Positions 26,712 through 37,580 of a stretch of 64,000 nt of DNA are shown here, piece after piece; within the stretch, counting starts at the first letter, position 1, and the number at the start of each line of letters is the position of its first letter. The position numbers and the translations under genes are program-made. The notes beneath the pieces were generated by a model, which worked only from the letters and a program-made list of their open reading frames with translations, had not been told where the DNA came from and did no database searches. The stretch comes from Hyphomicrobiales bacterium (GTDB lineage: Bacteria > Pseudomonadota > Alphaproteobacteria > Rhizobiales > JACESI01): assembly GCA_039989895.1 (NCBI GenBank), contig JBDXGY010000001.1, positions 96,001-160,000 of the forward strand, written 5' to 3'.

Positions 26712-28058
26712 TTAGGCCGCAGATTTCGCAACAGCATCGATAATATCATCGACCACGCCTTCTACCGTTGTGTTGTCATCGCCTTCGGCCATAACCCGGA
26801 TAAGCGGCTCTGTTCCTGATTTGCGGATAACCACGCGGCCAGCATTGCCAAGTTTCAAACGCCCATCATCAATGGCTTGCTTCACCTTGTCATCCTCAAG
26901 CGGCTCACCGCCGGTGTAACGTGCATTTTTGAGAATTTGCGGGACACGCTCAAAGCGGTGACATACTTCGCTCACTGGCTTATCTTCATTCACGACAACC
27001 GATAACACCTGAAGGGCGGCCACAAGGCCATCGCCTGTGGTTGAATAATCAGATAAAACGATATGCCCCGATTGTTCACCACCTACATTAAAACCATTTT
27101 GACGCATGTGCTCGACAACATAACGGTCGCCAACCTTTGTACGCGCAAGAGCAATTTTCTGGTCGTTTAAGAAGCGCTCAAGACCAAGGTTTGACATGAC
27201 CGTGGCAACAATACCATCTTTAGAAAGACGCTCGCTCTTCTTCCATGATTGACCGATAACCGCCATCAACTGGTCGCCATCGACCACATTGCTTTTTTCA
27301 TCGACAATAATAACCCGGTCCGCATCACCATCGAGCGCGATGCCAATATCTGCGCGCACTTCGCGCACCTTGCGGCGCAAAAGATCCGTATTGGTTGAAC
27401 CGCATTCCTTATTGATATTCATGCCATTTGGTTCAACACCAAGCGAGATTACCTCAGCGCCCAGTTCCCATAATACTTCCGGTGCCGCCTTGTATGCCGC
27501 ACCATTTGAACAATCGATCGCAACACGCAAACCTTCAAAACTGATGCCACGCGGTAAAGTGCGTTTGGCATATTCCACATAACGCTCAACAGTTCCCTCA
27601 ACCCTGCGCGCGCGACCAAGATCGCTACTATTAGCAAGTTGACTCGTGAGGTCACTATCAATCATTTTCTCAATACGTTGTTCCAAATCATCTGACAGTT
27701 TATAGCCATCTGGTCCAAAAAGCTTGATGCCATTATCAGAAAACACATTGTGTGACGCAGAAATCATCACACCAATATCCCCGCGCATAGAGCGCGTTAG
27801 CATCGCAACACCTGGCGTGGGAATAGGTCCCAACTGCAAAACATCGACACCGACAGATGTAAAACCTGCCACAAGGGCTGTTTCGATCATATATCCTGAA
27901 AGGCGCGTATCTTTACCAATGACCACCCTATGACGATGGTCACCATTCTTAAAGATTAACCCAGCCGCCATACCAACCTTCATGGCTATGTCTGGAGTAA
28001 TCGGCCAGGCATTTGCTTGGCCGCGAATACCGTCAGTTCCAAAATATTTGCGCACCAT
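26712..28058 (-). CDS. glmM: Phosphoglucosamine mutase GlmM
   Basis: Interconverts glucosamine-6-phosphate and glucosamine-1-phosphate for UDP-GlcNAc, needed for peptidoglycan and lipopolysaccharide. From the ATG at 28058 (448 residues) it begins [16 protein letters not shown], the family's usual start. The phosphoserine is Ser102 in [17 protein letters not shown], the metal loop is DGDADR, the sugar loop is GGEQSGH, and [12 protein letters not shown] binds phosphate. An in-frame upstream ATG at 28076 adds six residues without family support. It follows ftsH after a terminator, as in many alphaproteobacteria. Confidence 0.96.
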   Translation of the reverse strand: MVRKYFGTDGIRGQANAWPITPDIAMKVGMAAGLIFKNGDHRHRVVIGKDTRLSGYMIETALVAGFTSVGVDVLQLGPIPTPGVAMLTRSMRGDIGVMISASHNVFSDNGIKLFGPDGYKLSDDLEQRIEKMIDSDLTSQLANSSDLGRARRVEGTVERYVEYAKRTLPRGISFEGLRVAIDCSNGAAYKAAPEVLWELGAEVISLGVEPNGMNINKECGSTNTDLLRRKVREVRADIGIALDGDADRVIIVDEKSNVVDGDQLMAVIGQSWKKSERLSKDGIVATVMSNLGLERFLNDQKIALARTKVGDRYVVEHMRQNGFNVGGEQSGHIVLSDYSTTGDGLVAALQVLSVVVNEDKPVSEVCHRFERVPQILKNARYTGGEPLEDDKVKQAIDDGRLKLGNAGRVVIRKSGTEPLIRVMAEGDDNTTVEGVVDDIIDAVAKSAA

Positions 28059-28181
28059 AGTCAAACCCTGTTCCATATTTAATCAAGCAAAGAAAACCTT
28101 CTATACCTGATTGTCCTTAAATATTTGCGAAATTCCTGCAAATACAATTAAAGCATCACCTTTGACATTTTTCGTGAACAC

Positions 28182-28213
28182 AAAAGGCCCTTGATTACGA
28201 TCAAGAGCCTTTT
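28182..28213 (-). terminator. Intrinsic terminator downstream of ftsH
   Basis: A 14-bp near-perfect stem (AAAAGGCCCTTGAT with ATCAAGAGCCTTTT, loop TACG) begins 25 bases after the ftsH stop codon and ends with a short U-run on the minus strand. Confidence 0.85.
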
Positions 28214-28237
28214 GTATGTTTAAAATTAGGCGAAAAA

Positions 28238-30160
28238 TTATCCTTGTGGTTGTGGCTCCATACCACCCGTATCAGGTTCATCACCAGATGCTTTTTTGCC
28301 CGTTTTAGGAATAGCCGAGCCACGGGTCGAGGATGTATCATCGCTATCATCCCTTTTGGGAGGAATGCCCTTGATGAGATCTTTGATCTCCTGCCCACTT
28401 AAGGTTTCATACTCCAACAAGCCATTGGCAATAATTTCAAGTTCATCATTGTGATCGGTCAAAATACGCTTGGCTGTATCATAACCGTCATCCACATAGC
28501 GCTTTATTTCCTGTTCAATGGTTTTTTTAGTTGTTCCGGAAATAGTCGTATTACTGGCACCATACATAGCCTGTTGTTCATTAGGCCCATAATCAATCAT
28601 GCCCAGCTCATCAGACATGCCCCACTGGGTCACCATCGCGGTGGCCAATTGGGTCGCCATTTTGATGTCACCAGATGCACCTGATGTCACTTTCTCATGA
28701 CCGAAAATCAGCTCTTCCGCCATACGTCCACCCATGGCTACAGCTAAATCAGCGTAACATTTTGCGCGCGTCAGTGAGACTTGATCTTTTTCTGGCAAGC
28801 GCATCACCATACCAAGCGCACGACCACGCGGAATAATTGTCGCTTTATGGATAGGGTCAGATGCTTCCATATGAAGCGCGACCAAAGCATGACCAGCCTC
28901 ATGGTAAGCGGTGAGTTTTTTCTCTTCTTCACCCATCACTAGAGTGCGTCGTTCCGCACCCATCATGACTTTGTCTTTAGCGTCTTCAAATTCAGCCATT
29001 GTGACAATACGTTTGGACCGGCGAGCCGCAAGCAACGCTGCTTCATTCACAAGGTTCATCAAATCAGCACCTGAGAAGCCCGGCGTACCACGCGCAAGCA
29101 CTTTCAAATCAACATCCGGCGCCAAAGGCACTTTGCGGATATGAACTTTGAGGATTTTTTCGCGCCCCGTAATATCCGGATTTGGAACCGTGATTTGACG
29201 GTCAAAACGACCTGGACGCAAAAGAGCAGGATCAAGAACATCAGGACGGTTTGTGGCCGCAATAATAATCACACCTTCATTCGCCTCGAAACCATCCATC
29301 TCGACCAAAAGTTGATTGAGGGTCTGCTCGCGTTCATCATTACCACCGCCAACACCGGCGCCACGATGACGGCCAACCGCATCAATCTCATCGATGAAAA
29401 TAATACACGGTGAGTTTTTCTTCGCCTGTTCAAACATGTCTCTAACACGCGATGCACCAACACCAACAAACATCTCAACAAAGTCAGAACCGGAGATCGT
29501 GAAAAACGGTACATTAGCTTCACCAGCCACAGCACGCGCAATCAGCGTTTTACCAGTACCTGGAGGGCCGACAAGAAGAACACCGCGCGGGATGCGACCA
29601 CCGAGACGTTGAAACTTCTGTGCATCGCGCAAAAATTCAACAATCTCTTCAAGATCCTCTTTCGCCTCATCAACACCGGCCACATCTTCAAACATCACGC
29701 GGCCTGATGATTCAGTCAAAAGTTTAGCTTTTGATTTGCCAAAGCCCATTGCTTTGCCACCGCCACCTTGCATTTGGCGCATGAAAAATATCCAAACGCC
29801 AATCAAAAGAAGCATCGGGAACCATGAAATAAGAGCACTGAAAATAGGTGAGCCTTGTGCTTCTGGCTCCACATTGATCACAACACCTTTAGCTTCTAAA
29901 CGCTCAATCAAGCTGGGGTCATCAGGCGGAGAAAATGTTTTAAATCGACTACCATCACCAAATGTGCCTGTTACCTGGCCTGCTTCAATAGAAACCTTGT
30001 TGACGCGACCATTATCGACTTCACTCATAAATTCGGAATAAGGAATAGTACTTGTTGCAACCGTTTGGGTTGGACTTTGGAAGAGCTGGAATAGCGCCAC
30101 CACCAACAGCATAATAACAACCCATAACGCAAAATTTTTGAAATTCGAGTTCATAAACAA
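28238..30160 (-). CDS. ftsH: ATP-dependent zinc metalloprotease FtsH
   Basis: A membrane-bound AAA+ protease that degrades misfolded membrane proteins and regulators such as RpoH. A protein of 640 residues: membrane helices at about 10-28 and 107-128 with a periplasmic domain between, AAA domain with Walker A GPPGTGKT (198-205), Walker B IIFIDEID and the second region of homology [17 protein letters not shown], then the protease domain with zinc motif HEAGH near residue 425. The C-terminal tail is rich in Asp, Ser, Gly and Pro. It follows tilS in the conserved envelope-gene order. Confidence 0.98.
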   Translation of the reverse strand: MFMNSNFKNFALWVVIMLLVVALFQLFQSPTQTVATSTIPYSEFMSEVDNGRVNKVSIEAGQVTGTFGDGSRFKTFSPPDDPSLIERLEAKGVVINVEPEAQGSPIFSALISWFPMLLLIGVWIFFMRQMQGGGGKAMGFGKSKAKLLTESSGRVMFEDVAGVDEAKEDLEEIVEFLRDAQKFQRLGGRIPRGVLLVGPPGTGKTLIARAVAGEANVPFFTISGSDFVEMFVGVGASRVRDMFEQAKKNSPCIIFIDEIDAVGRHRGAGVGGGNDEREQTLNQLLVEMDGFEANEGVIIIAATNRPDVLDPALLRPGRFDRQITVPNPDITGREKILKVHIRKVPLAPDVDLKVLARGTPGFSGADLMNLVNEAALLAARRSKRIVTMAEFEDAKDKVMMGAERRTLVMGEEEKKLTAYHEAGHALVALHMEASDPIHKATIIPRGRALGMVMRLPEKDQVSLTRAKCYADLAVAMGGRMAEELIFGHEKVTSGASGDIKMATQLATAMVTQWGMSDELGMIDYGPNEQQAMYGASNTTISGTTKKTIEQEIKRYVDDGYDTAKRILTDHNDELEIIANGLLEYETLSGQEIKDLIKGIPPKRDDSDDTSSTRGSAIPKTGKKASGDEPDTGGMEPQPQG

Positions 30161-30265
30161 CCCTTTTTAAATTACCGCACCATTCTAATGATGCTCTCTT
30201 AAACCTATACATAGGTACACACATTAGAATATTAAAGTTCTATATCCCCTGAAAATGCCTTCTTG

Positions 30266-31621
30266 TCACCCTTTTAGCATCTTCACGGTAAACAGCCGCT
30301 CCAACGCACGCTTAATTGGGAAATCAAATTGCGTACAATAACGGTCAAAAGCCCCAAGAGCTCTCGATAATGAAAGCTCTTTTCGCATCACTTCTGATTT
30401 GATAATAAAATCCGAAATCTTATCATTTCCATCATAAATACATCCAAAAGGCATGGACACAAGAGCGCGCTTATCAAACTTGGTTATCTTCGAAAAGAGA
30501 TAGTTATCGTCCGCGTCAATATAGTCAGCAATATCACCTTTTAAATCAAACCCGCTCGACACCTCGATATCGTGACCTAGATCATCATTCGGCGTTAGCC
30601 AAAACCGTTGGTCCCACAACATTGGTCCGTTTTCAAGCCGTAAGACTGGTGGCAGATTGCGCACTTCACGATTGAGAATCAGCTGTGATTGATGTGTGGT
30701 TATTTGAACTCGTGCAAGTGTTGATGAATCAAGCCTTTGCAGTACGTCTAAAACTTTCATGGCCGGTGGCAGATAATCGCGACCACCAACAACCGACAGT
30801 AATACCTGCAAGATAAAAACGGCCAAAGGCAAGGGTTGTTCATCAAGCTTGGAGCGCTGAAGATATACGCAATCAAAAGAACTCACATAACAATGCAGCT
30901 CAATAAAACGCGCTGCATCCAATGCCATTTGGCTGCGATAGCGGGCATGAATGGCGGCGTAATCAATTAACTTCTGGGCAAGACCCGGCTCATCCGCCAA
31001 GTGAGCACGTACACGTACACGCTCATATTGTTGGTCTTCATTGCTTGGATCATCCACCCACTCAACATTGTGGCGGGATAAATAGGCCCGTAATTCAGTG
31101 CGACCAATATCAAGCAATGGTCGACATGCGATGACATGACATGCGGGGTTTGGGGTAACCAATGTTATTGTTGCCATGCCCGATAGCCCACGATTTTGCT
31201 CATCTGTACGTGTGAGACGCATCAAGAGGGTCTCGGCTTGATCGTCGCGCGTGTGACCTAAGGCTAAGACTTGAATATGGGAACGAGAACAATGCGCAGC
31301 CATTAATGCGTATCGCGCAGTGCGCGCAGCGCTCGGCAAACCTGTTTCTGGCTTATCGCCAAACCATTGCAATACATGATGTTCAACACCCATGCCCTTG
31401 CAAAGTCGCCCCACATAAGCCGCTTCATCGCGTGAAGCCTCACGCAATTGATGATCAACAGTTATGGCCGTAAGTCTTTTGCCGTGAGAAAGCGCCCAGT
31501 GATGCAAGAGATGTAATAAAGCGAGTGAATCGCTCCCACCAGAAACCGCAACAGCGATATGCTCGAAATTATCAAGCTCTTGAAATAAACGATTTGGCGC
31601 TAGAGAATGAGCTGTACCCAC
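30266..31621 (-). CDS. tilS: tRNA(Ile)-lysidine synthetase TilS
   Basis: Adds lysine to C34 of the CAU-anticodon isoleucine tRNA so that it reads AUA. A protein of 451 residues with the N-terminal PP-loop ATPase motif SGGSDS (27-32) in IAVAVSGGSDSLALLHLLHH, the HQLREASRDEAAYV segment and LALGHTRDDQAETLLMRLTR. The start codon is GTG at 31621, ten bases after the cpoB stop, so translation is probably coupled. The C-terminal half is weakly conserved, as usual in alphaproteobacteria. Confidence 0.94.
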   Translation of the reverse strand: MGTAHSLAPNRLFQELDNFEHIAVAVSGGSDSLALLHLLHHWALSHGKRLTAITVDHQLREASRDEAAYVGRLCKGMGVEHHVLQWFGDKPETGLPSAARTARYALMAAHCSRSHIQVLALGHTRDDQAETLLMRLTRTDEQNRGLSGMATITLVTPNPACHVIACRPLLDIGRTELRAYLSRHNVEWVDDPSNEDQQYERVRVRAHLADEPGLAQKLIDYAAIHARYRSQMALDAARFIELHCYVSSFDCVYLQRSKLDEQPLPLAVFILQVLLSVVGGRDYLPPAMKVLDVLQRLDSSTLARVQITTHQSQLILNREVRNLPPVLRLENGPMLWDQRFWLTPNDDLGHDIEVSSGFDLKGDIADYIDADDNYLFSKITKFDKRALVSMPFGCIYDGNDKISDFIIKSEVMRKELSLSRALGAFDRYCTQFDFPIKRALERLFTVKMLKG

Positions 31622-31631
31622 CGGAACAGAA

Positions 31632-32741
31632 TCAGGAACAGTTAGACCGAACTTGTTCGTCTTGCGCGGCTATTTGAAGTGAGCGAGAAACATCAGGAAA
31701 ACGGGTGAACATTTCATCCAAAGTCGCACAGGCCGCATCCAGTTCTTGAAGCCTTGCTAGCGACAATCCAAGTTTCAAAAGACTGTCAGGCGCTTTATTG
31801 CTATCAGGAAAAGCTTTGTAGCTCGTTGAAAATTCTGCAACGGCATTACTAAACTGACCACGTACAAAAAATGTCTCTCCAAGCCAGTAGCGCGCACTGG
31901 GGGCAAGCGAATGATTTGGATAGAGTTGCGTGAACTGGCGCATATTTTCTTCTGCAGCAGCATAGTCGCCATTAATAATTTGCGTATAACCAAGATTATA
32001 AAGTGCATCTGGATCATTCTGTGGACTGACACTCAATGTGCCAATAGAAGCAACACCATTTTGTTGCAACAAAGGATCGCGACTTTCTGGTAAACCATCT
32101 GGAGCATTACCACCCAGATTATTAGTTTCTGTATTCGAGCGAATAGTTGACCCAATATCAAGCGGTTGTTGAACTGTATCAGCCTCAACAACAGCAACTA
32201 GATCAGCGTCGCTCCCACCTTCAGTGCTTTCAATAATCGATCCCAATGTCGTCTCACGCTCACCTGTGGAACTTGGGGCATCCAAATTAGAACGCTTTCC
32301 GCCGTTTTCTAATTCCTGAAAACGCCCTTCATTGTCTTCCTGCATGATGTTAATTTGCTCTTGAAGACGCCGTGTTTCAAAAATAAGTTGTTCAATTTGC
32401 CCAGTCAACTGGCGCACCTGTTCCTGAAGCTCGTCCACGCGAATACTATTAGTCGCAACGCCATTGCTATTATTTGCAATACCTTGCCCGAGCTGTTTTT
32501 TTGATTGAGCTACAATAATCACTCCATTATCAGGCGCACGATTAGACTGCGTTAAATCACGTGGAGGTTCTAAATCTGGATAATCCCGTGCTCGTCCATT
32601 ATCTCGCCAGAAGAAATGATCTAACACCGAACCAACACGTGATGGCTCAAGGTGCTCCTTGGCGTGAGCTGAATGCGTGGCAAAGCTCAATGATGATAAA
32701 ATTAGAGCGGCGCTGAACGCCAAAGCTGTTGAACGGGTCAT
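31632..32741 (-). CDS. cpoB: Tol-Pal system TPR protein CpoB (YbgF)
   Basis: A periplasmic protein that links the Tol-Pal machine to peptidoglycan synthesis. From the ATG at 32741 (AGAGAG site upstream) it has 369 residues: signal peptide about 1-27 (ending THSAHA), a short coiled coil near 110-145 (DELQEQVRQLTGQIEQLIFE) for trimerisation, a Ser/Thr/Asn-rich linker, and a C-terminal TPR domain from about 250 with LYNLGYTQIINGDYAAAEEN and PSARYWLGETFFVRGQFSNA. An ATG at 32771 would put ten residues ahead of the signal peptide. It is separated from pal by a terminator. Confidence 0.93.
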   Translation of the reverse strand: MTRSTALAFSAALILSSLSFATHSAHAKEHLEPSRVGSVLDHFFWRDNGRARDYPDLEPPRDLTQSNRAPDNGVIIVAQSKKQLGQGIANNSNGVATNSIRVDELQEQVRQLTGQIEQLIFETRRLQEQINIMQEDNEGRFQELENGGKRSNLDAPSSTGERETTLGSIIESTEGGSDADLVAVVEADTVQQPLDIGSTIRSNTETNNLGGNAPDGLPESRDPLLQQNGVASIGTLSVSPQNDPDALYNLGYTQIINGDYAAAEENMRQFTQLYPNHSLAPSARYWLGETFFVRGQFSNAVAEFSTSYKAFPDSNKAPDSLLKLGLSLARLQELDAACATLDEMFTRFPDVSRSLQIAAQDEQVRSNCS

Positions 32742-32843
32742 GTAACTCTCTTGCGATGTGATATCACTCAATACTGCTTATCATAAAACAACAGAAGTTC
32801 GGCTAAACTTTGACACAACAATCAACAAATTTTTGTCACAAAC

Positions 32844-32873
32844 AAAAAGGCGCCGCTAAAAGCGACGCCTTTT
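32844..32873 (-). terminator. Intrinsic terminator between pal and cpoB
   Basis: AAAAGGCGCCGCT and AGCGACGCCTTTT form a 13-bp stem; the one imperfect pair is G-U in minus-strand RNA, and five Us follow. It comes about 50 bases after the pal stop codon and splits the tol-pal gene set. Confidence 0.87.
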
Positions 32874-32922
32874 CAATATTTCTCAGCAACAATTTCAAGA
32901 TACGATCTTAAAATTTCGCCTT

Positions 32923-33438
32923 TTATGAGTTTCCACCGTTAAGAACAGTGACTGTCCGTCTGTTTTGTGACCAGCAAGAAATATCATTACAAACCGCGAC
33001 AGGACGCTCTTTACCGAACGACAATGACTTAATCCGATTTGACGCGATACCTTTTGAAATCAGATAACGTTTGGTCGCTGCTGCACGGCGTGCACCAAGA
33101 GCCAAGTTATACTCGCGTGTACCACGCTCATCGGCATGACCTTCAACAGTAAAGTTATAGTTTGGATATTGACTTAACCATTGAGCCTGACGATCAAGAA
33201 TCGCCTTGCCCTCTGAATTCACCGAGCTGCTGTTGACAGTAAACAGAACACGGTCACCAACATTAACAACAAAGTCTTGCGGTGAACCTGGCTTAGCAAC
33301 TGAAGCATTAGCACCGGTCCCCAGACCAATACCTGCACCCGACTGAGTAGGTTTTTTTGCACAAGCACCAAGTGCAACTGCGGCAGTAATAACGACCGCG
33401 ATCCCAAAAGTGCGTGATTGACGAATTTTAGTAAACAT
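32923..33438 (-). CDS. pal: Peptidoglycan-associated lipoprotein Pal
   Basis: An outer-membrane lipoprotein that binds peptidoglycan and TolB during division. A protein of 171 residues: lipoprotein signal with lipobox LGAC (acylated Cys26), a short linker, then the OmpA-like domain with FTVEGHADERGTREYNLALG and ARRAAATKRYLISKGI. It ends with CNDISCWSQNRRTVTVLNGG, typical of alphaproteobacterial Pal. A GGAG ribosome-binding site is present. A 251-bp spacer separates it from tolB, so it may have its own promoter. Confidence 0.97.
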   Translation of the reverse strand: MFTKIRQSRTFGIAVVITAAVALGACAKKPTQSGAGIGLGTGANASVAKPGSPQDFVVNVGDRVLFTVNSSSVNSEGKAILDRQAQWLSQYPNYNFTVEGHADERGTREYNLALGARRAAATKRYLISKGIASNRIKSLSFGKERPVAVCNDISCWSQNRRTVTVLNGGNS

Positions 33439-33559
33439 TAAAAGAACTCCACATTACCCACATAATCATTGGGCCCATATCTCACATAGTTAAAATTTAT
33501 ATGACATTTCGAGTTAAGGCGGCGTTCAGAGACTTGGTTAAAAAACAATAAACTTTTCG

Positions 33560-33578
33560 CGCACCAGACCTTGGTGCG
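33560..33578 (-). terminator. Possible terminator between tolB and pal
   Basis: CGCACCA and TGGTGCG form a perfect 7-bp stem with a 5-base loop, about 110 bases past the tolB stop. On the minus strand it is followed by a loosely T-rich stretch. It may end tolB transcripts or belong to the pal leader. Confidence 0.4.
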
Positions 33579-33689
33579 TCTTCTCGTCTAATTGTGACTA
33601 AAAAGTGGTAATTTTCTAACAAGCCCTATTATGGGGTTAGATTCCCTAGAAAGTGACAATTTTACAACCCCAAGAGAAGAAAAGACCTC

Positions 33690-35021
33690 TTAATTGATGC
33701 GTGGGGACCATGCTGGGTCTGAACCAAAACCCGGTGTTGGGATTTTTTGCTCATTATAGCCAGTCACATCAACAGACCATAATTTTGGTCCGCCGCTCGT
33801 ACCTTGTGTCTCCCGGAAGAACATCAATACACGCCCATTAGGCGCCCATGTAGGGCCTTCATTATGGAACCCTTCGGTCAAAATACGCTCTCCAGAACCA
33901 TCAGGCTTCATCACACCAATCAGGAATTTACCGCCAGAACGCTTGGTGAAGGCAATCCAATCTCCATTCGGTGACCACACAGGGGTTGAATAAGAACCAT
34001 CGCCAAAAGAGATCCGCGCTTGGCCTGAGCCATCAGCTGACATCTTGTAGAGCTGCTGCCTGCCACCTCGATCCGATTCAAAAACAATGAAACGGCCATC
34101 AGGTGAATAAGAAGGTGATGTATCAATCGCCGTTGCATTGGTCATTCGCGATGTCGCGCCAGAGCGTAGGTCCATTGAAAAGATATTGGCGTTACCGTCC
34201 TGTTGAAGGCTCATTATAATACGCTGGCCATCAGGCGAGAAACGCGGACTGAACGTCATGCCGGGGAAATTACCAACAACCTCACGTTGTCCGGTTTCAA
34301 TATTCAATAGATAAACTTTGGGCTGGCTACCTGGCACGAAAGACATATAAGTGACTTCTTGGCTGGTCGGGCTAAAGCGTGGGGTCAGTACCAAGTCATT
34401 ACCATTGGTCAAAAAACGAACATTCGCACCATCTTGGTCCATAATAGCAAGACGTTTGCGGCGCTGTTGTTTGGTGCCTGTTTCATCAACAAACACGATG
34501 CGCGTATCAAAGTAACCCTTTTCACCCGTCAGCTTTTCATAAATCGCATCGGCAATAATATGGGCCACACGACGCCAGTTTTGTTCTGTCGTTGAAAACT
34601 GCTGGCCTTCTATTTGCTCTGAGCCAAAGACATCCCACAAACGGAACTGTGCAGTAACTTGACCATTAGCAACCGAAACGGACCCCGTCACAAGCGCTTT
34701 GGCATCAATCGCTTTCCAATCATCAAATTTTGGCGCAACATTTGGGTTCGTGATATTTTCAACAAAGGTGGCACGATCAAGTGCTTTGAAAAATCCAGAA
34801 CGCTCAAGATCGGCCGCGATAACGTCAGAAATGCGGGCAGCATAATTTGTGTCACCAGCACCCGGCAGCATGGTAGGAATAGCAATAGGCAACGGCTCAA
34901 TATTGGCTCCGCGAACCTCAATTGACACTTGCGCGCGGGCAGGCAAACTTAACATGAACATCAAACAAACCATCGCAGTTAGAGCGACAATACGAGATAT
35001 CAAAGAATATATATGAACCAT
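33690..35021 (-). CDS. tolB: Tol-Pal system beta-propeller protein TolB
   Basis: A periplasmic protein of 443 residues. The signal peptide is about 1-30 (ending LPARAQ), the N-terminal alpha/beta domain about 31-165 ([17 protein letters not shown]), and a six-bladed propeller of PD40 repeats follows, seen as recurring [34 protein letters not shown] and [12 protein letters not shown]. TolB shuttles between Pal and TolA to control outer-membrane constriction. It is 55 bases downstream of tolA. Confidence 0.97.
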   Translation of the reverse strand: MVHIYSLISRIVALTAMVCLMFMLSLPARAQVSIEVRGANIEPLPIAIPTMLPGAGDTNYAARISDVIAADLERSGFFKALDRATFVENITNPNVAPKFDDWKAIDAKALVTGSVSVANGQVTAQFRLWDVFGSEQIEGQQFSTTEQNWRRVAHIIADAIYEKLTGEKGYFDTRIVFVDETGTKQQRRKRLAIMDQDGANVRFLTNGNDLVLTPRFSPTSQEVTYMSFVPGSQPKVYLLNIETGQREVVGNFPGMTFSPRFSPDGQRIIMSLQQDGNANIFSMDLRSGATSRMTNATAIDTSPSYSPDGRFIVFESDRGGRQQLYKMSADGSGQARISFGDGSYSTPVWSPNGDWIAFTKRSGGKFLIGVMKPDGSGERILTEGFHNEGPTWAPNGRVLMFFRETQGTSGGPKLWSVDVTGYNEQKIPTPGFGSDPAWSPRIN

Positions 35022-35075
35022 GGATCTTCCGATTTATTTTCTTTGTTGGTGAGACAGATATCACACTAACCCAAT

Positions 35076-36134
35076 TTATGGATAAAATGTGACTTCAAGA
35101 TTTTCCCATTCCGAATATTTATTTGCTGGTAGCTTATAAGGCTGGCATTTTTCAATTGCTACCTTAACAGCATTCTTAACTAAAAAGGCACCGCCACTGC
35201 CATCAAAACCGGAAACACTAACAACATTGACACGCCCTTTAAGACGGCCATCTGGTGAAAGCCGTGCTTTGACCTTGGCCTGAAAATCACGCCCCGCGGA
35301 ATAGCCCGGTGGCAATGACCAACAGCGTTGTATAGCATCCCGCAATCCATCAAGCTCGGTCTGCGTCAATTTTGCGCCCGTTCTGCCGGTTGATGTACCT
35401 TTAGATGCAGTCTTCTTAGGCTTTCCACCAGCATTGCTTGCAGGTTTTTTCTTATCAAGTAAGTCAGGCTTTTTAGCTGCCGTTTTCACTTTTGGTCTCG
35501 GATTCAAGCGTGGCGCAGGCGCAGATGGTGCTGCAGGTTTGGCAGTCGCCTCTTTAACTGGTTCCGGTGTGGCCGTTACCTCTTTGATTGGTTCAGGCTC
35601 TGGTGCATCTTCAATGATATCAGAAAGCGGGTCTTTCGGCGGAGCTATCTCAGTAATTTCTGGCGGCTTTGGCCTCTCAGGTGCTGGCTCCGGCAAGGGT
35701 TCTGGCACAGGTGCTGGCTTAACTTCTTCAATAGGTTTTGGCGGCTCAGGTGGTGTTGGCTCTGGCTTCACTTCTTCAATAGGTTCAGGTGGTGTTGGTT
35801 CTGGTTCTTCTGGCTTTGCTTCAACCGGTTTTTCTGCGACCTCAGGCACCGGTATTGGATCAGGCGTTTCAACAGGTGTCTCAACAGGACCAGGCGCTTC
35901 AGATATCTCTTCACTTGCAACTTCAGGTGTCTCGACTATCTCTTCACTATCTATGACTTCGGGCGCATCACGCACGCCTTTTGTCAAATCGGTTACTTCA
36001 GCGATAGTGACAAATTCAACAGGCAAAGCTTCAACAAAATCGGATTCCAATGGTTCAGGCGCAAAAGCGACCAATCCCCAAAAGAGAATAATCGCATGAC
36101 CACCAAGTGAAACGAAAGGACCGACGCTACGCAT
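35076..36134 (-). CDS. tolA: Cell-envelope protein TolA (proline/glutamate-rich form)
   Basis: Spans the periplasm and transmits energy from TolQR to TolB and Pal. A protein of 352 residues: N-terminal membrane helix about 8-25, then a long domain of Pro-Glu-Pro-Lys-Val repeats (about 60-210, for example PTPPEPIEEVKPEP) in place of the Ala/Lys helical domain of enteric TolA, a basic linker, and a C-terminal TolA/TonB-like domain from about 262 (GLRDAIQRCWSLPPG to the end). The start lies two bases after the tolR stop, so translation is probably coupled. The Pro-rich spacer is seen in other alphaproteobacteria. Confidence 0.9.
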   Translation of the reverse strand: MRSVGPFVSLGGHAIILFWGLVAFAPEPLESDFVEALPVEFVTIAEVTDLTKGVRDAPEVIDSEEIVETPEVASEEISEAPGPVETPVETPDPIPVPEVAEKPVEAKPEEPEPTPPEPIEEVKPEPTPPEPPKPIEEVKPAPVPEPLPEPAPERPKPPEITEIAPPKDPLSDIIEDAPEPEPIKEVTATPEPVKEATAKPAAPSAPAPRLNPRPKVKTAAKKPDLLDKKKPASNAGGKPKKTASKGTSTGRTGAKLTQTELDGLRDAIQRCWSLPPGYSAGRDFQAKVKARLSPDGRLKGRVNVVSVSGFDGSGGAFLVKNAVKVAIEKCQPYKLPANKYSEWENLEVTFYP

Positions 36135-36136
36135 AG

Positions 36137-36595
36137 CTATCCGGCGCTCTCATTAATCGAAACAAGACCAATTTTTTTATATCCAGCAGAACTAATCGTC
36201 CCCATCACTTTCAACACAGCGCCATAGTTGGACGCACGATCGCCGCGCACCAAAATGCGCTCATCGAAACCAGAACCTGCGTCAGCCAGAGCCGTTAGTT
36301 TAACAATAAGGTCGGCCTCAGAAATTTCATCTTCCTGTAAAAACAATTGCCCTTGCCCGTTCACTGAAATGGTGATGGGCTTTGTATCCACATTCAACGC
36401 TTTTGCTGCCGTTTTAGGCAAGTCAACAGGCACGCCTGATGTTAAAAGCGGCGCCGCGACCATGAAGATGATCAACAACACAAGCATCACATCCACAAAG
36501 GGCGTCACATTAATTTCACTGATAGGCTGTGAATGACGTCGTCCGCGACGACCGCGACGACCTCCCCCACCCCATGATCCAACTGACATTCCCAT
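36137..36595 (-). CDS. tolR: Biopolymer transport protein TolR (ExbD family)
   Basis: Part of the proton-driven TolQ-TolR motor. A protein of 152 residues: glycine/arginine-rich N-terminus, a single membrane helix about 34-52 carrying the proton-path aspartate in SEINVTPFVDVMLVLLIIFM, and the periplasmic domain with ITISVNGQGQLFLQED and RGDRASNYGAVLKVM. It lies 26 bases after tolQ and is immediately followed by tolA. Confidence 0.97.
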   Translation of the reverse strand: MGMSVGSWGGGGRRGRRGRRHSQPISEINVTPFVDVMLVLLIIFMVAAPLLTSGVPVDLPKTAAKALNVDTKPITISVNGQGQLFLQEDEISEADLIVKLTALADAGSGFDERILVRGDRASNYGAVLKVMGTISSAGYKKIGLVSINESAG

Positions 36596-36621
36596 AACAA
36601 GGCTTCCTTAAAGTAGATATT

Positions 36622-37341
36622 TTACGCTGCGTGTTGCTCGTCTATTTGACGCGACAAAATGGATGAAAACTCATCGGCGAAACCTTCCAGCCGCGCTGTT
36701 AATTTACCGGCAGATGAGGAAAGTTTATTATACGCAATAACAGCAGGGATCGCGGCAGCGAGGCCAATTGCTGTTGCAAGCAGCGCTTCAGCAATACCCG
36801 GCGCAACAACGGCAAGGCTTGTATTTTTTGACGCTGCAATCGCCTGAAATGCCTGCATGATACCCCAAACAGTACCAAAAAGACCGACAAACGGAGCGGC
36901 TGAACCAACGGTTGCTAAAAATAAAAGACGGTTTTCAAGTCGCTCAGCTTCCCGCGCGATTGTCACATCAAGCACTTTATCTAGGCGCATTTGCAAACCA
37001 ACAAAGGAACTTGCACTTGCTTCATGACTACGCTTCCATTCTTTCATCGCAGCAACAAACAAAGCCGCCATGCCATGGGTCGTGCGCGCCGAAAGAGATT
37101 TATAAAGCTCTTCAAGCGATTGGCCCGACCAAAAAACGCTTTCAAAACGATCCAATTGCTTCTTGGTTCGGTTATATAAGATTGCTTTATCAACCATAAT
37201 GGCCCAGCTCCATACAGAAGCGAGAAGCAGGCCAAGCATGACCACTTTAACAACAATATGCGCTTCTAGAAAAAGTCCAACAAGAGAAATGTCGCTGGGT
37301 GCAGCCAGTGCAATCTCGGTTATATCAGCTGGGGTCGCCAT
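36622..37341 (-). CDS. tolQ: Tol-Pal motor protein TolQ
   Basis: A polytopic proton-channel subunit of 239 residues. The MotA/TolQ/ExbB domain has helices near 24-45, 140-162 and 175-197, with the conserved segments LFLATVGSAAPFVGLFGTVW and GIAEALLATAIGLAAAIPA. The GAGGAAA ribosome-binding site is strong. It opens the tolQRAB set, 239 bases after ybgC. Confidence 0.97.
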   Translation of the reverse strand: MATPADITEIALAAPSDISLVGLFLEAHIVVKVVMLGLLLASVWSWAIMVDKAILYNRTKKQLDRFESVFWSGQSLEELYKSLSARTTHGMAALFVAAMKEWKRSHEASASSFVGLQMRLDKVLDVTIAREAERLENRLLFLATVGSAAPFVGLFGTVWGIMQAFQAIAASKNTSLAVVAPGIAEALLATAIGLAAAIPAVIAYNKLSSSAGKLTARLEGFADEFSSILSRQIDEQHAA

Positions 37342-37580
37342 ATTTGTATTTCCTCATGACCGTGTAAACTTAATTCATCACTATCGGGTGTATTTAAGCA
37401 TCGGCCAGTAGCCTTTGTTTCTCACACCGTCTCTGTTGCGCGCAAATTGGGCAGAACAACGGCGCAACCCAAAACAGCCCCCAAAAAGAGCCTCTTCAAA
37501 TCACACAAAACCAGAAAGCCATTTTTGTAGTTAATAAACAGTAACTATTATGGCAATTACCACTAAAATGGAGAGGTATT

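Noticed and set aside
35434..36099. Gly/Ser-rich plus-strand frame opposite tolA
   Set aside because: It mirrors the Pro/Glu repeats of TolA and ends within that gene; nothing suggests translation.
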